DNA of 20,523 nucleotides, from the IMG/VR virus record IMGVR_UViG_3300027969_003013, positions 1 through 20,523 of that record, one strand, 5' to 3'. Below are positions 1 to 6,873 of the stretch, in pieces. Below the pieces are notes generated by a model. That model made no database searches. It saw only the letters and a program-made list of their open reading frames with translations, and had not been told where the DNA came from. Source of the stretch: a virus. Numbering within the stretch: position 1 is the first letter of the stretch; every line of letters starts with the position of its first letter. The position numbers were made by a program, and so were the translations under genes.

Positions 1-636
1 GAAACTTCGAGTTTGTTGACCTGAACCGTAGATAGTAATGTCTTTACCTTGTAGTGCTTGAACAATGAAATTACTAACAACTCTGCCATCATTTTGAGCC
101 ATTCTAGGACCATATGTGTTGAAAATACGCACAATTTTAGCCTTAACATCATGTGTGCGATAGTAGTCCATGAACAATGTTTCTGCGGCACGTTTGCCTT
201 CATCGTAGCAACTGCGGATGCCAATTGGATTTACATTGCCCCAATATGATTCTGGTTGTGGATGAACTGTAGGATCACCGTAGCACTCGCTAGTTGATGC
301 TTGTAGAATCTTAGCACCAGTGCGTTTTGCCAGTCCTAACATATTGTAAGAACCAATAACACTGGTCTTCATTGTTTGAATTGGGTCCCACTGATAGTAA
401 AATGGACTTGCTGGGCAAGCAAGATTGTAAATCTCATCTACTTCTACATACAGAGGCAAGCAGATATCCTGACGAATAACTTCAAAGTTCTTGTTATCTA
501 ACAAGTGTGCAATATTATTTTTACTGCCGGTAAAATAATTGTCTACACAAAGAACATGATGTCCTTCTTTGACTAACCGTTCGCAGAGATGACTTCCTAA
601 GAAACCTGCTCCGCCTGTGACTAATACTTTTTTCAT
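1..636 (-). CDS. NAD-dependent sugar epimerase/decarboxylase, UDP-glucuronate decarboxylase-like (partial, C-terminus off window)
   Basis: The frame is open from the ATG at 636 to base 1 (212 codons) with no stop, so the C-terminal third is missing. The N-terminus [17 protein letters not shown] carries the Rossmann GxxGxxG motif of extended short-chain dehydrogenases. The catalytic YxxxK appears as [11 protein letters not shown]. The stretch [10 protein letters not shown], then [13 protein letters not shown] and [11 protein letters not shown], closely follows UDP-glucuronate decarboxylases (UDP-xylose synthases), which convert UDP-glucuronate to UDP-xylose through a 4-keto intermediate; dTDP-glucose dehydratases are the main alternative. 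The start overlaps the stop of the RmlC-like gene by ATGA, so the two are translationally coupled. Family assignment is sure; the exact substrate is inferred. Confidence 0.9.
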   Translation of the reverse strand, partial: MKKVLVTGGAGFLGSHLCERLVKEGHHVLCVDNYFTGSKNNIAHLLDNKNFEVIRQDICLPLYVEVDEIYNLACPASPFYYQWDPIQTMKTSVIGSYNMLGLAKRTGAKILQASTSECYGDPTVHPQPESYWGNVNPIGIRSCYDEGKRAAETLFMDYYRTHDVKAKIVRIFNTYGPRMAQNDGRVVSNFIVQALQGKDITIYGSGQQTRSF

Positions 637-1094
637 TGTGAATCCTTTTCAGATAATATTGGGTTAAGAATAGGCCATTCTATTTTATAGTCATTCCATT
701 TAAAATTTTCTTCTTCTGCAGGGTTATATGGTCTATCAACTATATATTGTACAACCGCAGTGTCTGATAATACTAGATATCCGTGTGCATATTGTGGCGG
801 TATTAGAAGACCTTTATTTTCATCTAGTTCAATTCCAAACCATTCACCAGTTTCGGGTTGTAGCACTACATCAAATATTCTACCATACACTGGCATAACA
901 CATTTAAATTGATTTTGTCGGTGCATCCCTCTTAGAACATTTTTAGAGGATGTTGCTATGTTTAACTGTCGAAATGGCCATCCGTCTCGAACTGGACCAC
1001 GCATATCGTCGTTAGTAATCTTCCATAGTTCGCAGAAGTCCCCACGACTATCTTTGTGTTTCTTATGTTCAATAATTTGCAATCCGGGCAACAT
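633..1094 (-). CDS. dTDP-4-dehydrorhamnose 3,5-epimerase-like (RmlC family) sugar epimerase
   Basis: This 153-residue cupin matches the RmlC family, which epimerises C3/C5 of 4-keto sugars bound to nucleotides. Visible landmarks are [10 protein letters not shown] near residues 15-24, NVLRGMHRQ at 52-60 with the catalytic-base His58, [14 protein letters not shown] at 98-111, Tyr117 at the position of the family's catalytic Tyr, and a C-terminal NDYKIEWPI like the usual WND..I.WP. It is shorter than typical RmlC (about 180 residues). It sits between a cytidylyltransferase (2 bases upstream) and a decarboxylase-like epimerase (4-base overlap), so it probably works on a keto-sugar made in the same pathway. 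A 3-epimerase or isomerase with the same fold is possible. Confidence 0.85.
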   Translation of the reverse strand: MLPGLQIIEHKKHKDSRGDFCELWKITNDDMRGPVRDGWPFRQLNIATSSKNVLRGMHRQNQFKCVMPVYGRIFDVVLQPETGEWFGIELDENKGLLIPPQYAHGYLVLSDTAVVQYIVDRPYNPAEEENFKWNDYKIEWPILNPILSEKDSQ

Positions 1095-1096
1095 AC

Positions 1097-1576
1097 TTAT
1101 TTTCTTTTTAATAACTCTGGACTGTATTGCGGTACTTCTGTTAAAGACTCTTCAGCTTTTTCAGTTTCTAATTTTGCTGTTCTTGCTCGCAATTCACTTG
1201 AACTATAGATATGTTGTCTTTTATGATAATGTAATTCAATGTTATTATTCATACACCATTGTTTGCCAGTAAAGTCTCTATTCAAATATTCATCGCTTAA
1301 GAAGCGAATATGAATAGTCTGTGTTTGTAGTAATTGCAGTAAATCAAATTCGGTTTCGTAGATTAAAATTTCATCTACATACTTGCAGGCCTGTAATTGT
1401 ACATACCGTTCATATGCACTTTGAACTGGTTTATTCTTAACTCCCGGCCTGTCGATAGTAGGATCGATCTGCAATGCAACTATTAGATAGTCGCAAAGTT
1501 GCTTTTCCATTTTAAGCATGGTGACATGCCCTGCATGGAGAAGATCAAATGAACTGCAATTAAATCCTATTTTCAT
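1097..1576 (-). CDS. Cytidylyltransferase-like nucleotidyltransferase (TagD/glycerol-3-phosphate type)
   Basis: The 159-residue protein has the hallmark HxGH motif as LLHAGHVTML (residues 12-21, His14 and His17) right after the first beta strand. A later YSSSELRAR (124-132) occupies the place of the family's IST..I..R signature. The closest well-known relatives are glycerol-3-phosphate cytidylyltransferase (TagD) and the adenylyltransferase domain of HldE; both transfer a nucleotide to a phosphorylated polyol or sugar with release of pyrophosphate. It lies 2 bases upstream of the RmlC-like gene and 1 base after the small membrane protein gene, so it is part of the nucleotide-sugar operon. The substrate (CTP or ATP, and which acceptor) cannot be read from sequence. 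Confidence 0.82.
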   Translation of the reverse strand: MKIGFNCSSFDLLHAGHVTMLKMEKQLCDYLIVALQIDPTIDRPGVKNKPVQSAYERYVQLQACKYVDEILIYETEFDLLQLLQTQTIHIRFLSDEYLNRDFTGKQWCMNNNIELHYHKRQHIYSSSELRARTAKLETEKAEESLTEVPQYSPELLKRK

Positions 1577-1577
1577 A

Positions 1578-1769
1578 TTACCAGTGTCTTATTGTATTTG
1601 CTATAATAAAGAAGCAGGTCACCGTATGAATTATAACCCAAAAGGTTTTTAAAAATAGTGCTACTCTGGCTTCTCGTAAAGTTAGAATAGGCACATCCGG
1701 ACGATCGTTATCCGTGTTCCCCATTAGATGACCTGTTGCCCGGGCCCAAATCTTTTCAATACTATTCAT
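1578..1769 (-). CDS. Small single-pass membrane protein, unknown function
   Basis: The product has 63 residues starting MNSIEKIWAR. A start 14 codons upstream is open, but the ATG at 1769 overlaps the QueD-like stop as TAATG, the junction used elsewhere in this window. The N-terminal half is polar (GNTDNDRPDVPILTLREA). The C-terminal half is one hydrophobic helix, about residues 36-60 (KTFWVIIHTVTCFFIIANTI), ending RHW. I do not recognise a family. Position suggests co-expression with the QueD-like and cytidylyltransferase genes, but no functional link can be claimed. Confidence 0.7.
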   Translation of the reverse strand: MNSIEKIWARATGHLMGNTDNDRPDVPILTLREARVALFLKTFWVIIHTVTCFFIIANTIRHW

Positions 1770-2218
1770 TATGCCTCGTATGTTGCTGAGTTGGCTCCGT
1801 GTTCTGCACACTCAACTCGTACACAATAACAACGACCGTCAGTCTTTTCACGGATCAGTGCGTCAGCAAATTTAAAAGCATGTTCGGCAAACTTCTCTGC
1901 ACCCACACCATCGAAGATACGTATCTCTGCTAGGCCCAGTTCTTCTAATTCTTGGAACTTGGCCAAGTATGGATCTTGTCGATCCAATGCTACCTTGTGA
2001 TCAAAGTGATCTTCTAGCCATGCTTTAAGTAGTTTGAGTCCACCAAAGTCCACTGCCCAATTCTTGTTGTCTAATGTATCACAGCCAAATGTAAATGTAA
2101 ACGCTAGACTGTAGCCATGGAGCAAATGACAGTGACTGTGATCTGCATTAGGCTGTCTAAATACAGCACTCAATCCAATGTTATGTCCGTAGTGTTTTGT
2201 TGAATAATATTTTGCCAT
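1769..2218 (-). CDS. queD: QueD-like 6-carboxytetrahydropterin synthase / 6-pyruvoyl-tetrahydropterin synthase family protein
   Basis: The 149-residue protein follows the PTPS/QueD fold, which turns dihydroneopterin triphosphate into 6-carboxytetrahydropterin in the preQ0 route, or into 6-pyruvoyl-tetrahydropterin. Catalytic residues are in place: Cys30 in HCHLLHG, Asp73-His74 in FDHKVALD, and Glu136 near the C-terminus. Two of the three usual zinc histidines are not: the FSAAH His aligns with Val19, and the second His of LHGH is Tyr36. Several extra histidines (9, 12, 27, 29, 31) cluster near Cys30. I recall a phage branch with the same LHGY form, so this is likely a subfamily rather than decay. 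It has its own promoter and an AGGAG ribosome site 7 bases before the ATG. FolE, the preceding enzyme of the pathway, is at 15082-15828. Confidence 0.8.
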   Translation of the reverse strand: MAKYYSTKHYGHNIGLSAVFRQPNADHSHCHLLHGYSLAFTFTFGCDTLDNKNWAVDFGGLKLLKAWLEDHFDHKVALDRQDPYLAKFQELEELGLAEIRIFDGVGAEKFAEHAFKFADALIREKTDGRCYCVRVECAEHGANSATYEA

Positions 2219-2224
2219 TGTATT

Positions 2225-2264
2225 CTCCTATGTTGATTATAGCATAGGCAGCAGAGTTTGTATA
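2225..2264 (-). promoter_or_regulatory. Sigma70-type promoter with extended -10 for the QueD-like gene, -10 inside a dyad
   Basis: On the minus strand, -35 TATACA (2259-2264) is followed by a 17-base spacer and TGC-TATAAT (-10 at 2236-2241), an extended -10. An inverted repeat CCTATG - 10 bases - CATAGG (2227-2232 and 2243-2248) is centred one base from the -10 centre. The predicted start near 2229 leaves a leader of about 11 bases that begins at the AGGAG ribosome site (2225-2229). Confidence 0.6.
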
Positions 2265-2342
2265 CCGGGATGAAAGCCGAAGACCGGTTATTGTTATTTA
2301 AGTTTATTGATCTCGTGTCTAACAATTTTTAGATTCTCTTGT

Positions 2343-2927
2343 TTATCGTTTGTCAACAATTTTATCACAGAGCCCATAGGCTAATGCTTCTTCTGCACTC
2401 ATAAATGTGTCACGATCCATGTCCTTTTCAAATTGCTCGTAGGTTTTACCTGCGGTATTATGTTTAACATACAGTTTAGTTAACATGTCTTTCATCTGTG
2501 TAATTTCTTTGTATTGGATAGCAATATCACTCTGCATACCACGAGCACCACCGCTAGGCTGATGTATCATGTGGCGAGCATGTGGGAGCATATAACGTTT
2601 GCCTGCTGTTCCGGCTTGTGCTAAAAAGCTACCCATTGAACAGGCCTGCCCCATGACGTAGGTACAAATATCTGGTTTGACAAACTGCATAACATCATAG
2701 ATAGCCATACCTGATGTGATAACACCCCCAGGACTATTAATGTAAAAGTGGATATCCTTTTCCGAATCGGCACTCTCTAAATGTAAGATCTGTGCTACAA
2801 TTAAATTACTACTGTAATCATCAACTCCGCCATTTAAAAACACAATGCGTTCATTGAGCAATCGGCTAAAAATATCAAAGGCTCGTTCGCCTTGTCCGGT
2901 CTTTTCGACCACCATTGGTACTAACAT
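2343..2927 (-). CDS. clpP: ATP-dependent Clp protease proteolytic subunit ClpP
   Basis: This is a near full-length ClpP serine peptidase, the barrel subunit that degrades proteins fed by a Clp ATPase; no ATPase gene is in the window, so it may pair with the host's. Numbered from the upstream ATG at 2939, the triad is Ser101 (GQACSMGS), His126 (MIHQPSGG) and Asp177 ([12 protein letters not shown]). The start opens [23 protein letters not shown], the usual ClpP N-terminus. I prefer the ATG at 2927 because the ribosome site (AAAGGA) touches the 2939 ATG with no spacing, whereas 2927 follows the upstream TAA by one base; 2939 remains possible. Phage ClpP may mature the virion or reshape host proteolysis, which is inference. 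Confidence 0.95.
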   Translation of the reverse strand: MLVPMVVEKTGQGERAFDIFSRLLNERIVFLNGGVDDYSSNLIVAQILHLESADSEKDIHFYINSPGGVITSGMAIYDVMQFVKPDICTYVMGQACSMGSFLAQAGTAGKRYMLPHARHMIHQPSGGARGMQSDIAIQYKEITQMKDMLTKLYVKHNTAGKTYEQFEKDMDRDTFMSAEEALAYGLCDKIVDKR

Positions 2928-2928
2928 A

Positions 2929-3351
2929 TTAAAATTCATCCTTTAAAATTTTTGTAGATTTTGATAAGCCGGCAACAATTTGAAATTGTTCCCAGGCTTT
3001 TTTCACAGCAGGTCTACTTTCTAGTTCATCTGCTGGTAAACTTGCTTCAAGCCAATAATATGGCAAGCGACTAGGATGTGCCCCAAACTGACGTGGTTGA
3101 TGTAGCAGGCCTCTACTGTATAGTTCTTTACTTACATCACGGAACCGTTCTTCATCTTCGTCTGTGTAGTGACCCCACTCGGGATTACTCCAACCGCCTC
3201 TGTTATGATATCCGTGCCAGATACCGTCCCACTGTTCTTCAATGTTGGGATCAAAGTCAGTGCGAGCAACAATGACTAAGACATCGTTGATATCTACTTT
3301 GCCATCCACAATGTCTCTAACACAACGACTATAACTAAGACCTATCTTCAT
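2929..3351 (-). CDS. Conserved phage hypothetical protein, 140 residues
   Basis: I recognise this as a type of protein seen in large T4-like phages but know no function. It opens with [19 protein letters not shown] and [12 protein letters not shown], then an aromatic, charged centre ([21 protein letters not shown]) and a segment [25 protein letters not shown] before the C-terminal helix. No signal peptide or membrane segment is visible. AGGA lies 8 bases before the ATG. It overlaps the 89-residue gene upstream by 17 bases and ends 1 base before the preferred ClpP start, so it is in the same transcript as clpP. Confidence 0.8.
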   Translation of the reverse strand: MKIGLSYSRCVRDIVDGKVDINDVLVIVARTDFDPNIEEQWDGIWHGYHNRGGWSNPEWGHYTDEDEERFRDVSKELYSRGLLHQPRQFGAHPSRLPYYWLEASLPADELESRPAVKKAWEQFQIVAGLSKSTKILKDEF

Positions 3352-3604
3352 TGCTTTTTCCTATGTCGTAATCTTTAACCATTTTATAAAGAGGATCGTA
3401 GGGCTCTCCTCTACGCTCTAAGATATCCGGTCGGCTTTCTGCTAGCATACTGAGATAGTATTCTTCTGGAAAATGTCTCAGCACACTGCGAGCTCGTTTT
3501 CTAATTATCTTTGGTATCCTAGGAGTTTTTTTAGGATCTAAAAGGTCTTCGCAAAGACTCCTAGCCAACAATATAGCGCGATAGCGTTCGTCAGGTAGCG
3601 TCAT
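3335..3604 (-). CDS. BPSL0761-family-like small protein
   Basis: The 89-residue product opens MTLPDERYRAILLARSLCEDLLDPKKTPRIPKIIRKRARSVLRHFPEEYYLSML. This arrangement (TLPDERYRA, then DPKKTPR.P, then RARSVLRHFP) is that of the short BPSL0761-type proteins of Burkholderiales and their phages, whose function is unknown. It ends in TAG. The start overlaps the stop of the upstream gene by 14 bases and no strong ribosome site is visible, so translation is probably coupled. The family is one of the better hints to a betaproteobacterial host. Confidence 0.78.
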   Translation of the reverse strand: MTLPDERYRAILLARSLCEDLLDPKKTPRIPKIIRKRARSVLRHFPEEYYLSMLAESRPDILERRGEPYDPLYKMVKDYDIGKSNEDRS

Positions 3605-4157
3605 GATCTTCTAGCCATTGTTGTGATTTAGCTCTAGTTGATGCTGGATTGTTTTTAAATTCTTTTATTAAGTTTAACAATGCTTCTTCTACAAATTCGT
3701 TAAATGTTAAATCACATTCGTGTGCTTTTTTCATTAGAGCCAACAGCACGTCATCTTCCAACTCTAATGGAACACTGATACGAGTATCGTAGTCTTCACC
3801 AGCTTCAATGGCCAGTGCTTTTTGAATCCAGTCATCATCTTCTTCTAAATCGACATAGTCAACGCCGTCCCATGCTTCGTTTAAGGCAACATTACGATCT
3901 GCGCTTTCAACATCTCGTTCAGATGCAAAATCAGGATTAACCAAGCGATATGCTCTCTGGGTTCTATAATCATGACTTTGAACTTCATAGACAACCTGTG
4001 TCTTAGTATCAAAAGTAATTGAAAAACTATGACCATCTTGGTCACCGTTCCAACTGTCTAGACTATAACTATCAGGACCATAACAGTCCCACATAAAATT
4101 ACTGCCCTCTGTGATGCGATAATTAACAACTTCCATCCATTCTTTTAAATTAATCAT
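3591..4157 (-). CDS. Hypothetical protein with a C-terminal ribbon-helix-helix-like segment
   Basis: The 188-residue product has an N-terminal region rich in aromatic and acidic residues (about 1-120) of no recognised family. Residues 124-165 follow: a short strand DTRISVPLELEDD, a helix VLLALMKKAHECD, a turn LTFNE and a helix FVEEALLNLIKEF. That is the layout of a ribbon-helix-helix DNA-binding domain (MetJ/Arc/CopG class), so a DNA-binding role is possible but unproven. The ATG overlaps the upstream stop as ATGA with no separate ribosome site, so it is coupled to the 404-residue gene and shares its strong promoter. Confidence 0.75.
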   Translation of the reverse strand: MINLKEWMEVVNYRITEGSNFMWDCYGPDSYSLDSWNGDQDGHSFSITFDTKTQVVYEVQSHDYRTQRAYRLVNPDFASERDVESADRNVALNEAWDGVDYVDLEEDDDWIQKALAIEAGEDYDTRISVPLELEDDVLLALMKKAHECDLTFNEFVEEALLNLIKEFKNNPASTRAKSQQWLEDHDAT

Positions 4158-5368
4158 TTGTATACTTTCAAAATAACTGTATCTTCGCTAAAACGTCCAT
4201 TGAGCGGTGTCTCTGTAGTTTTAACATTCTTAACAAACCAAGTTTCAAAACGCTTCTGTGTATTCTGCTCTTTGAACTCTTTGATCTGTTCTGGAGGCTT
4301 ACGCAGAGTTTTCTGTGTACTCTTTTCTGTAAACTCTGTAATGCTAGAATTTTTAACACTAAGACCTGCACTAGACTTGGCAATGTAATAACCAATCTTA
4401 CGTGTCTTTGTATTATAAACTGCAACACCTTGGGCACCAATAATAGTCGCTGGCGGAACACTGGTAATACCAAGTTTAGTATCACTCAACATGAATTTGA
4501 GCTTCTTAACAATCTCCTCTGCAGGCTTAACTTTGGCCGCACGTGGCTTCTTCAACACTTTAGCTTCTGCAGTAATCTGCTCACAGGCAGCCATAATGCT
4601 TTCGTAGAAATCAATTAACTTCTTAACATTCTTACGGCTATTATGTTTGTAGGCTTCACGCAACTGCTCGTCTGCCTGGCCACTAGCCAGTTCTTGTAAT
4701 TCCTCTAAACTTTTGATAAAGAAGCCTTTGATGTATCGAGCCTGTGCGGCCTTAGCACCTTTGCCTTTAAGCAAATTAACGATTTTAAATGCTTTAGGAT
4801 CAAAGGCTTCGGGATCCATAATCCAAGAATCAATAGCCGCATCAATTTCTTCACTCATATCGCCTGCCTGCTCACGGATCCGATCTTGAATGTTAAACAC
4901 TTGAGCAGGAGTTTTAACTACCTTAACTTCTTCTTCAGGTGCTTCATCCCACTTGCCGCTGTCTACAATCTTAGCAATCTCTGTCTTGAGCCATGTTGCT
5001 GTACTACGACCATCGTTAAATTCTGGATGCATGTCTGGCATACCTTTGATCAGACAAGCGGCAATGGCACCTACTGTCAACTCGCAACGTCCGTCACGGG
5101 TATCTTTAAATGCTTGAATGTCTTTTTTAGCATAGCCATTACGACCCATCCAGTCAATGACCTTGGGTTTAAGTTCTTTGCCACTAGACTCCATGCGGTA
5201 ATAACGCATAGCACCTTGGAAGTGACGCAGGAATTGCTCACCTGTCCAAGTTTCTGCACCATCCCATTTTGGGCTGTAGTCGCGTTTAGCATTCTCACGA
5301 ATGCTTATGCTGGTGACTTTTTCTTTTTTAACCTTGGGTTTTATCTTAATGCCTGCTACTGTTGCCAT
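4154..5368 (-). CDS. Large conserved phage protein of unknown function, Lys-rich, 404 residues
   Basis: I cannot name this protein; it resembles long lysine-rich hypothetical proteins of T4-like phages. The N-terminus MATVAGIKIKPKVKKEKV is basic. A globular part around 30-140 contains SPKWDGAETWTGEQFLRHF. The middle (about 160-290) is helical and charged. The C-terminus (about 300-404) contains TSVPPATIIGAQGVAVYNTK, GYYIAKSSAGLSVK and SITEFTEKSTQKTLRKPPEQ, suggesting a beta-rich domain. There is no signal peptide or membrane helix. AAGGAG sits 8 bases before the ATG and a perfect-consensus sigma70 promoter 32 bases upstream, so it should be strongly expressed early in infection (inference). 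Confidence 0.85.
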   Translation of the reverse strand: MATVAGIKIKPKVKKEKVTSISIRENAKRDYSPKWDGAETWTGEQFLRHFQGAMRYYRMESSGKELKPKVIDWMGRNGYAKKDIQAFKDTRDGRCELTVGAIAACLIKGMPDMHPEFNDGRSTATWLKTEIAKIVDSGKWDEAPEEEVKVVKTPAQVFNIQDRIREQAGDMSEEIDAAIDSWIMDPEAFDPKAFKIVNLLKGKGAKAAQARYIKGFFIKSLEELQELASGQADEQLREAYKHNSRKNVKKLIDFYESIMAACEQITAEAKVLKKPRAAKVKPAEEIVKKLKFMLSDTKLGITSVPPATIIGAQGVAVYNTKTRKIGYYIAKSSAGLSVKNSSITEFTEKSTQKTLRKPPEQIKEFKEQNTQKRFETWFVKNVKTTETPLNGRFSEDTVILKVYK

Positions 5369-5386
5369 TTTGCACTCCTTTTTACT

Positions 5387-5428
5387 AGTGTATGTATGTA
5401 TTATACACTGATTTTCACTCTATGTCAA
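5387..5428 (-). promoter_or_regulatory. Perfect-consensus sigma70 promoter for the 404-residue gene, with a dyad over -10/+1
   Basis: TTGACA (5423-5428), a 17-base spacer and TATAAT (5400-5405) are both perfect hexamers on the minus strand. The -35 lies inside the 3' end of the upstream gene. The predicted start near 5393 gives a 25-base leader with AAGGAG. An inverted repeat AGTGTAT - 9 bases - ATACACT (5387-5393, 5403-5409) spans from the -10 to the start site. Confidence 0.85.
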
Positions 5429-5711
5429 GAGAGGTTTTACCAATTATATCCGAATATTTGAGTAAAAACATAGTCCGTTTTGGCTCGTTATAAAAATCCA
5501 AATGTATTGTATATACACAATATTTGGTTCCGTAGCCAAAATCTCTGCTATCCACATTCCGATCTAACCATACTTCATGCCGCCTTACAGTAAAGCCCAA
5601 AACTTCTCGCATTTTGTGGCGAATTAACAACACACTGGGCGGATAATCTCGGGCAATTTGATTATAGAGGTTTGCCCATATTTTTTCGGATAGAACTATA
5701 GATTTGGACAT
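5415..5711 (-). CDS. Hypothetical protein, 98 residues, possibly leaderless
   Basis: The product starts MSKSIVLSEKIWANLYNQIARDYPPS and has no recognised family. The second half is strand-like (TVRRHEVWLD, TKYCVYTIHLDFY, RTMFLLKYSD), suggesting a small mixed alpha/beta protein. A start 32 codons upstream is open but would run deep into the methyltransferase gene. The ATG at 5711 sits 6 bases after a TGC-TACAAT box with TAGACC 17 bases upstream, so the mRNA might begin on the ATG; AGGA overlaps this spacing and is too close to act as a normal ribosome site. Its 3' end contains the -35 of the next promoter. Confidence 0.65.
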   Translation of the reverse strand: MSKSIVLSEKIWANLYNQIARDYPPSVLLIRHKMREVLGFTVRRHEVWLDRNVDSRDFGYGTKYCVYTIHLDFYNEPKRTMFLLKYSDIIGKTSLDIE

Positions 5712-5717
5712 AGTCCT

Positions 5718-5746
5718 ATTGTAGCACGTATTTTGGTTAAGGTCTA
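5718..5746 (-). promoter_or_regulatory. Possible extended -10 promoter placing +1 on the ATG of the 98-residue gene
   Basis: TAGACC (5741-5746), a 17-base spacer and TGC-TACAAT (-10 at 5718-5723) read on the minus strand. The predicted start, 7 bases past the -10, is base 5711, the A of the ATG. Each hexamer has one or two mismatches, and it lies inside the methyltransferase 3' end. Confidence 0.4.
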
Positions 5747-6270
5747 TGCCATTCGGCGTAGATACGATTCTTTGTGTCCCAAGAACATTCTGCCAGTCTA
5801 AATCCAAACTTGTCTGCTAATCGGACATGCTCCTCGATGCTCCATGGATAGAAAGGAATCAATTTACATTCTTCGTTTTTATGATCTTGTAATCCGGGAT
5901 TACAACGCCAGTAAATTCTAGCAGTGGGTTTTAGTAAGGTAATGACTTTGGCAATTTGTCTTTCAATATCTGTGACTTCTCCAAAGTTAATACTGCCTAA
6001 ACAAAATGCAACATCGAATGTTTGATCTGTTTGGTATTCGTCAATGCCACACTTTATGTCAGCTTGATCAAATGCTGGATCAATTCCGATTAGGTTTGGA
6101 ATACGTCCTTTAAATGGATTGGCGCCACAACCAACATCTATAACAGTTTCACCTGGTTTAATCTTTTCGATTAGGCTAAGTCCTGTTTTATCAAATTGTT
6201 GTAGGTCTCCGTTTTTGCGGTGCCAGATATTTCCGAAGTAGTAGTTTAAATAATTTTGGTCGACTGTCAT
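5737..6270 (-). CDS. Class I SAM-dependent methyltransferase
   Basis: The 177-residue product carries the SAM-binding motif I as TVIDVGCGANPF (42-53) and the acidic residue after strand 2 as IGIDPA (Asp64), then DVAFCLGSINF (motif IV region) and LLKPTARIYWRCNPG. The length and late motifs resemble UbiE/type-11 small-molecule methyltransferases rather than DNA methylases: there is no NPPY or DPPY. The substrate is unknown; a sugar, nucleotide or envelope metabolite would fit the genome context. It diverges from the plus-strand sulfotransferase-like gene across a 16-base palindrome. No clear ribosome site precedes the ATG. Confidence 0.85.
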   Translation of the reverse strand: MTVDQNYLNYYFGNIWHRKNGDLQQFDKTGLSLIEKIKPGETVIDVGCGANPFKGRIPNLIGIDPAFDQADIKCGIDEYQTDQTFDVAFCLGSINFGEVTDIERQIAKVITLLKPTARIYWRCNPGLQDHKNEECKLIPFYPWSIEEHVRLADKFGFRLAECSWDTKNRIYAEWHRP

Positions 6271-6277
6271 ATGTTCA

Positions 6278-6293
6278 TTAAATATATATTTAA
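6278..6293. promoter_or_regulatory. 16-base perfect AT palindrome between divergent genes
   Basis: TTAAATAT-ATATTTAA is fully self-complementary and occupies the only divergent junction in the window, between the methyltransferase start (6270) and the sulfotransferase-like start (6298). No consensus -35/-10 pair is evident nearby, so it could be a bidirectional promoter core or a regulator site; both are guesses. Confidence 0.35.
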
Positions 6294-6297
6294 TACT

Positions 6298-6873
6298 ATG
6301 CTACCTAATAGAATATTTTTCACAGGCGTGCCAGGAAGTCGTTGGAGTGGTATTGCTCAAACATTAGAATCTTTAGATGGATTTAATATCAGCGATCGAA
6401 CTCCTGCTAGGGCATATAATCACAATCAATACAGTGGACACAAAGGTGCCTACTTTGGCGCAGGAATGGAACTAGAAGCCTATCTTGATGACCGTTATAT
6501 TGACTATGCCTGGACTAAACAAGGCGGTACTAGAATAGTTAAAAGCCATGACTGGGCTTATAAGTTAGATTCAGTTAGGGAATGTTTCCCCGACGATTGG
6601 ATTATGTTAGTTTATAGACCAGACATGGCCAGTTATGCTTGGTGGCATGAAGCAGGCGGGTTTAACATCAAGTATCCTAGTTATGTGGCATACAAAGATA
6701 GTACAACTATGCTAGGCGAGATAGCTAAACAGAATAATAACATTTTGCAATTTGCAAGCAAACACAATCTAACTTGGAATTATTTCACACCCAAGTGGAT
6801 CAAACAAAATTTTGGACAAACTATGGAGATAAACAAACAATGGCCAGATATATTAGTTTCATTATTAAAGTAA
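6298..6873 (+). CDS. Sulfotransferase-like P-loop protein
   Basis: From the ATG at 6298 the protein (191 residues) opens MLPNRIFFTGVPGSRWSGIAQ. This is a strand followed by a GxPGSxWS loop of the kind sulfotransferases use to bind the phosphosulfate of PAPS. A second landmark, TRIVKSHDWAYKLD, resembles the strand carrying the KSH motif, and DDWIMLVYRPDMASYAWW matches the 3'-phosphate-binding strand (the usual VYRxP..A..S). The protein is short for the family. TTG/ATG starts at 6256 or 6271 are open but extend into the divergent promoter region. It is the first of two plus-strand genes in a minus-strand region, so the pair may be a transferred cassette. A nucleotide kinase-like P-loop role is the alternative. 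Confidence 0.7.
   Translation: MLPNRIFFTGVPGSRWSGIAQTLESLDGFNISDRTPARAYNHNQYSGHKGAYFGAGMELEAYLDDRYIDYAWTKQGGTRIVKSHDWAYKLDSVRECFPDDWIMLVYRPDMASYAWWHEAGGFNIKYPSYVAYKDSTTMLGEIAKQNNNILQFASKHNLTWNYFTPKWIKQNFGQTMEINKQWPDILVSLLK

Noticed and set aside
2250-2300. Dyad ACCGG/CCGGT after clpP as a terminator
   Set aside because: The 15-base loop and lack of a T-tract do not fit an intrinsic terminator.
5077-5298. Alternative minus-strand frame inside the 404-residue gene
   Set aside because: It is out of frame with the conserved reading and has no start signals; likely chance.
4886-5461. 191-codon open frame on the plus strand
   Set aside because: It lies antisense to the 404-residue gene, is unusually rich in Cys and Phe, and has no ribosome site. 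The minus-strand gene has a perfect promoter and ribosome site.
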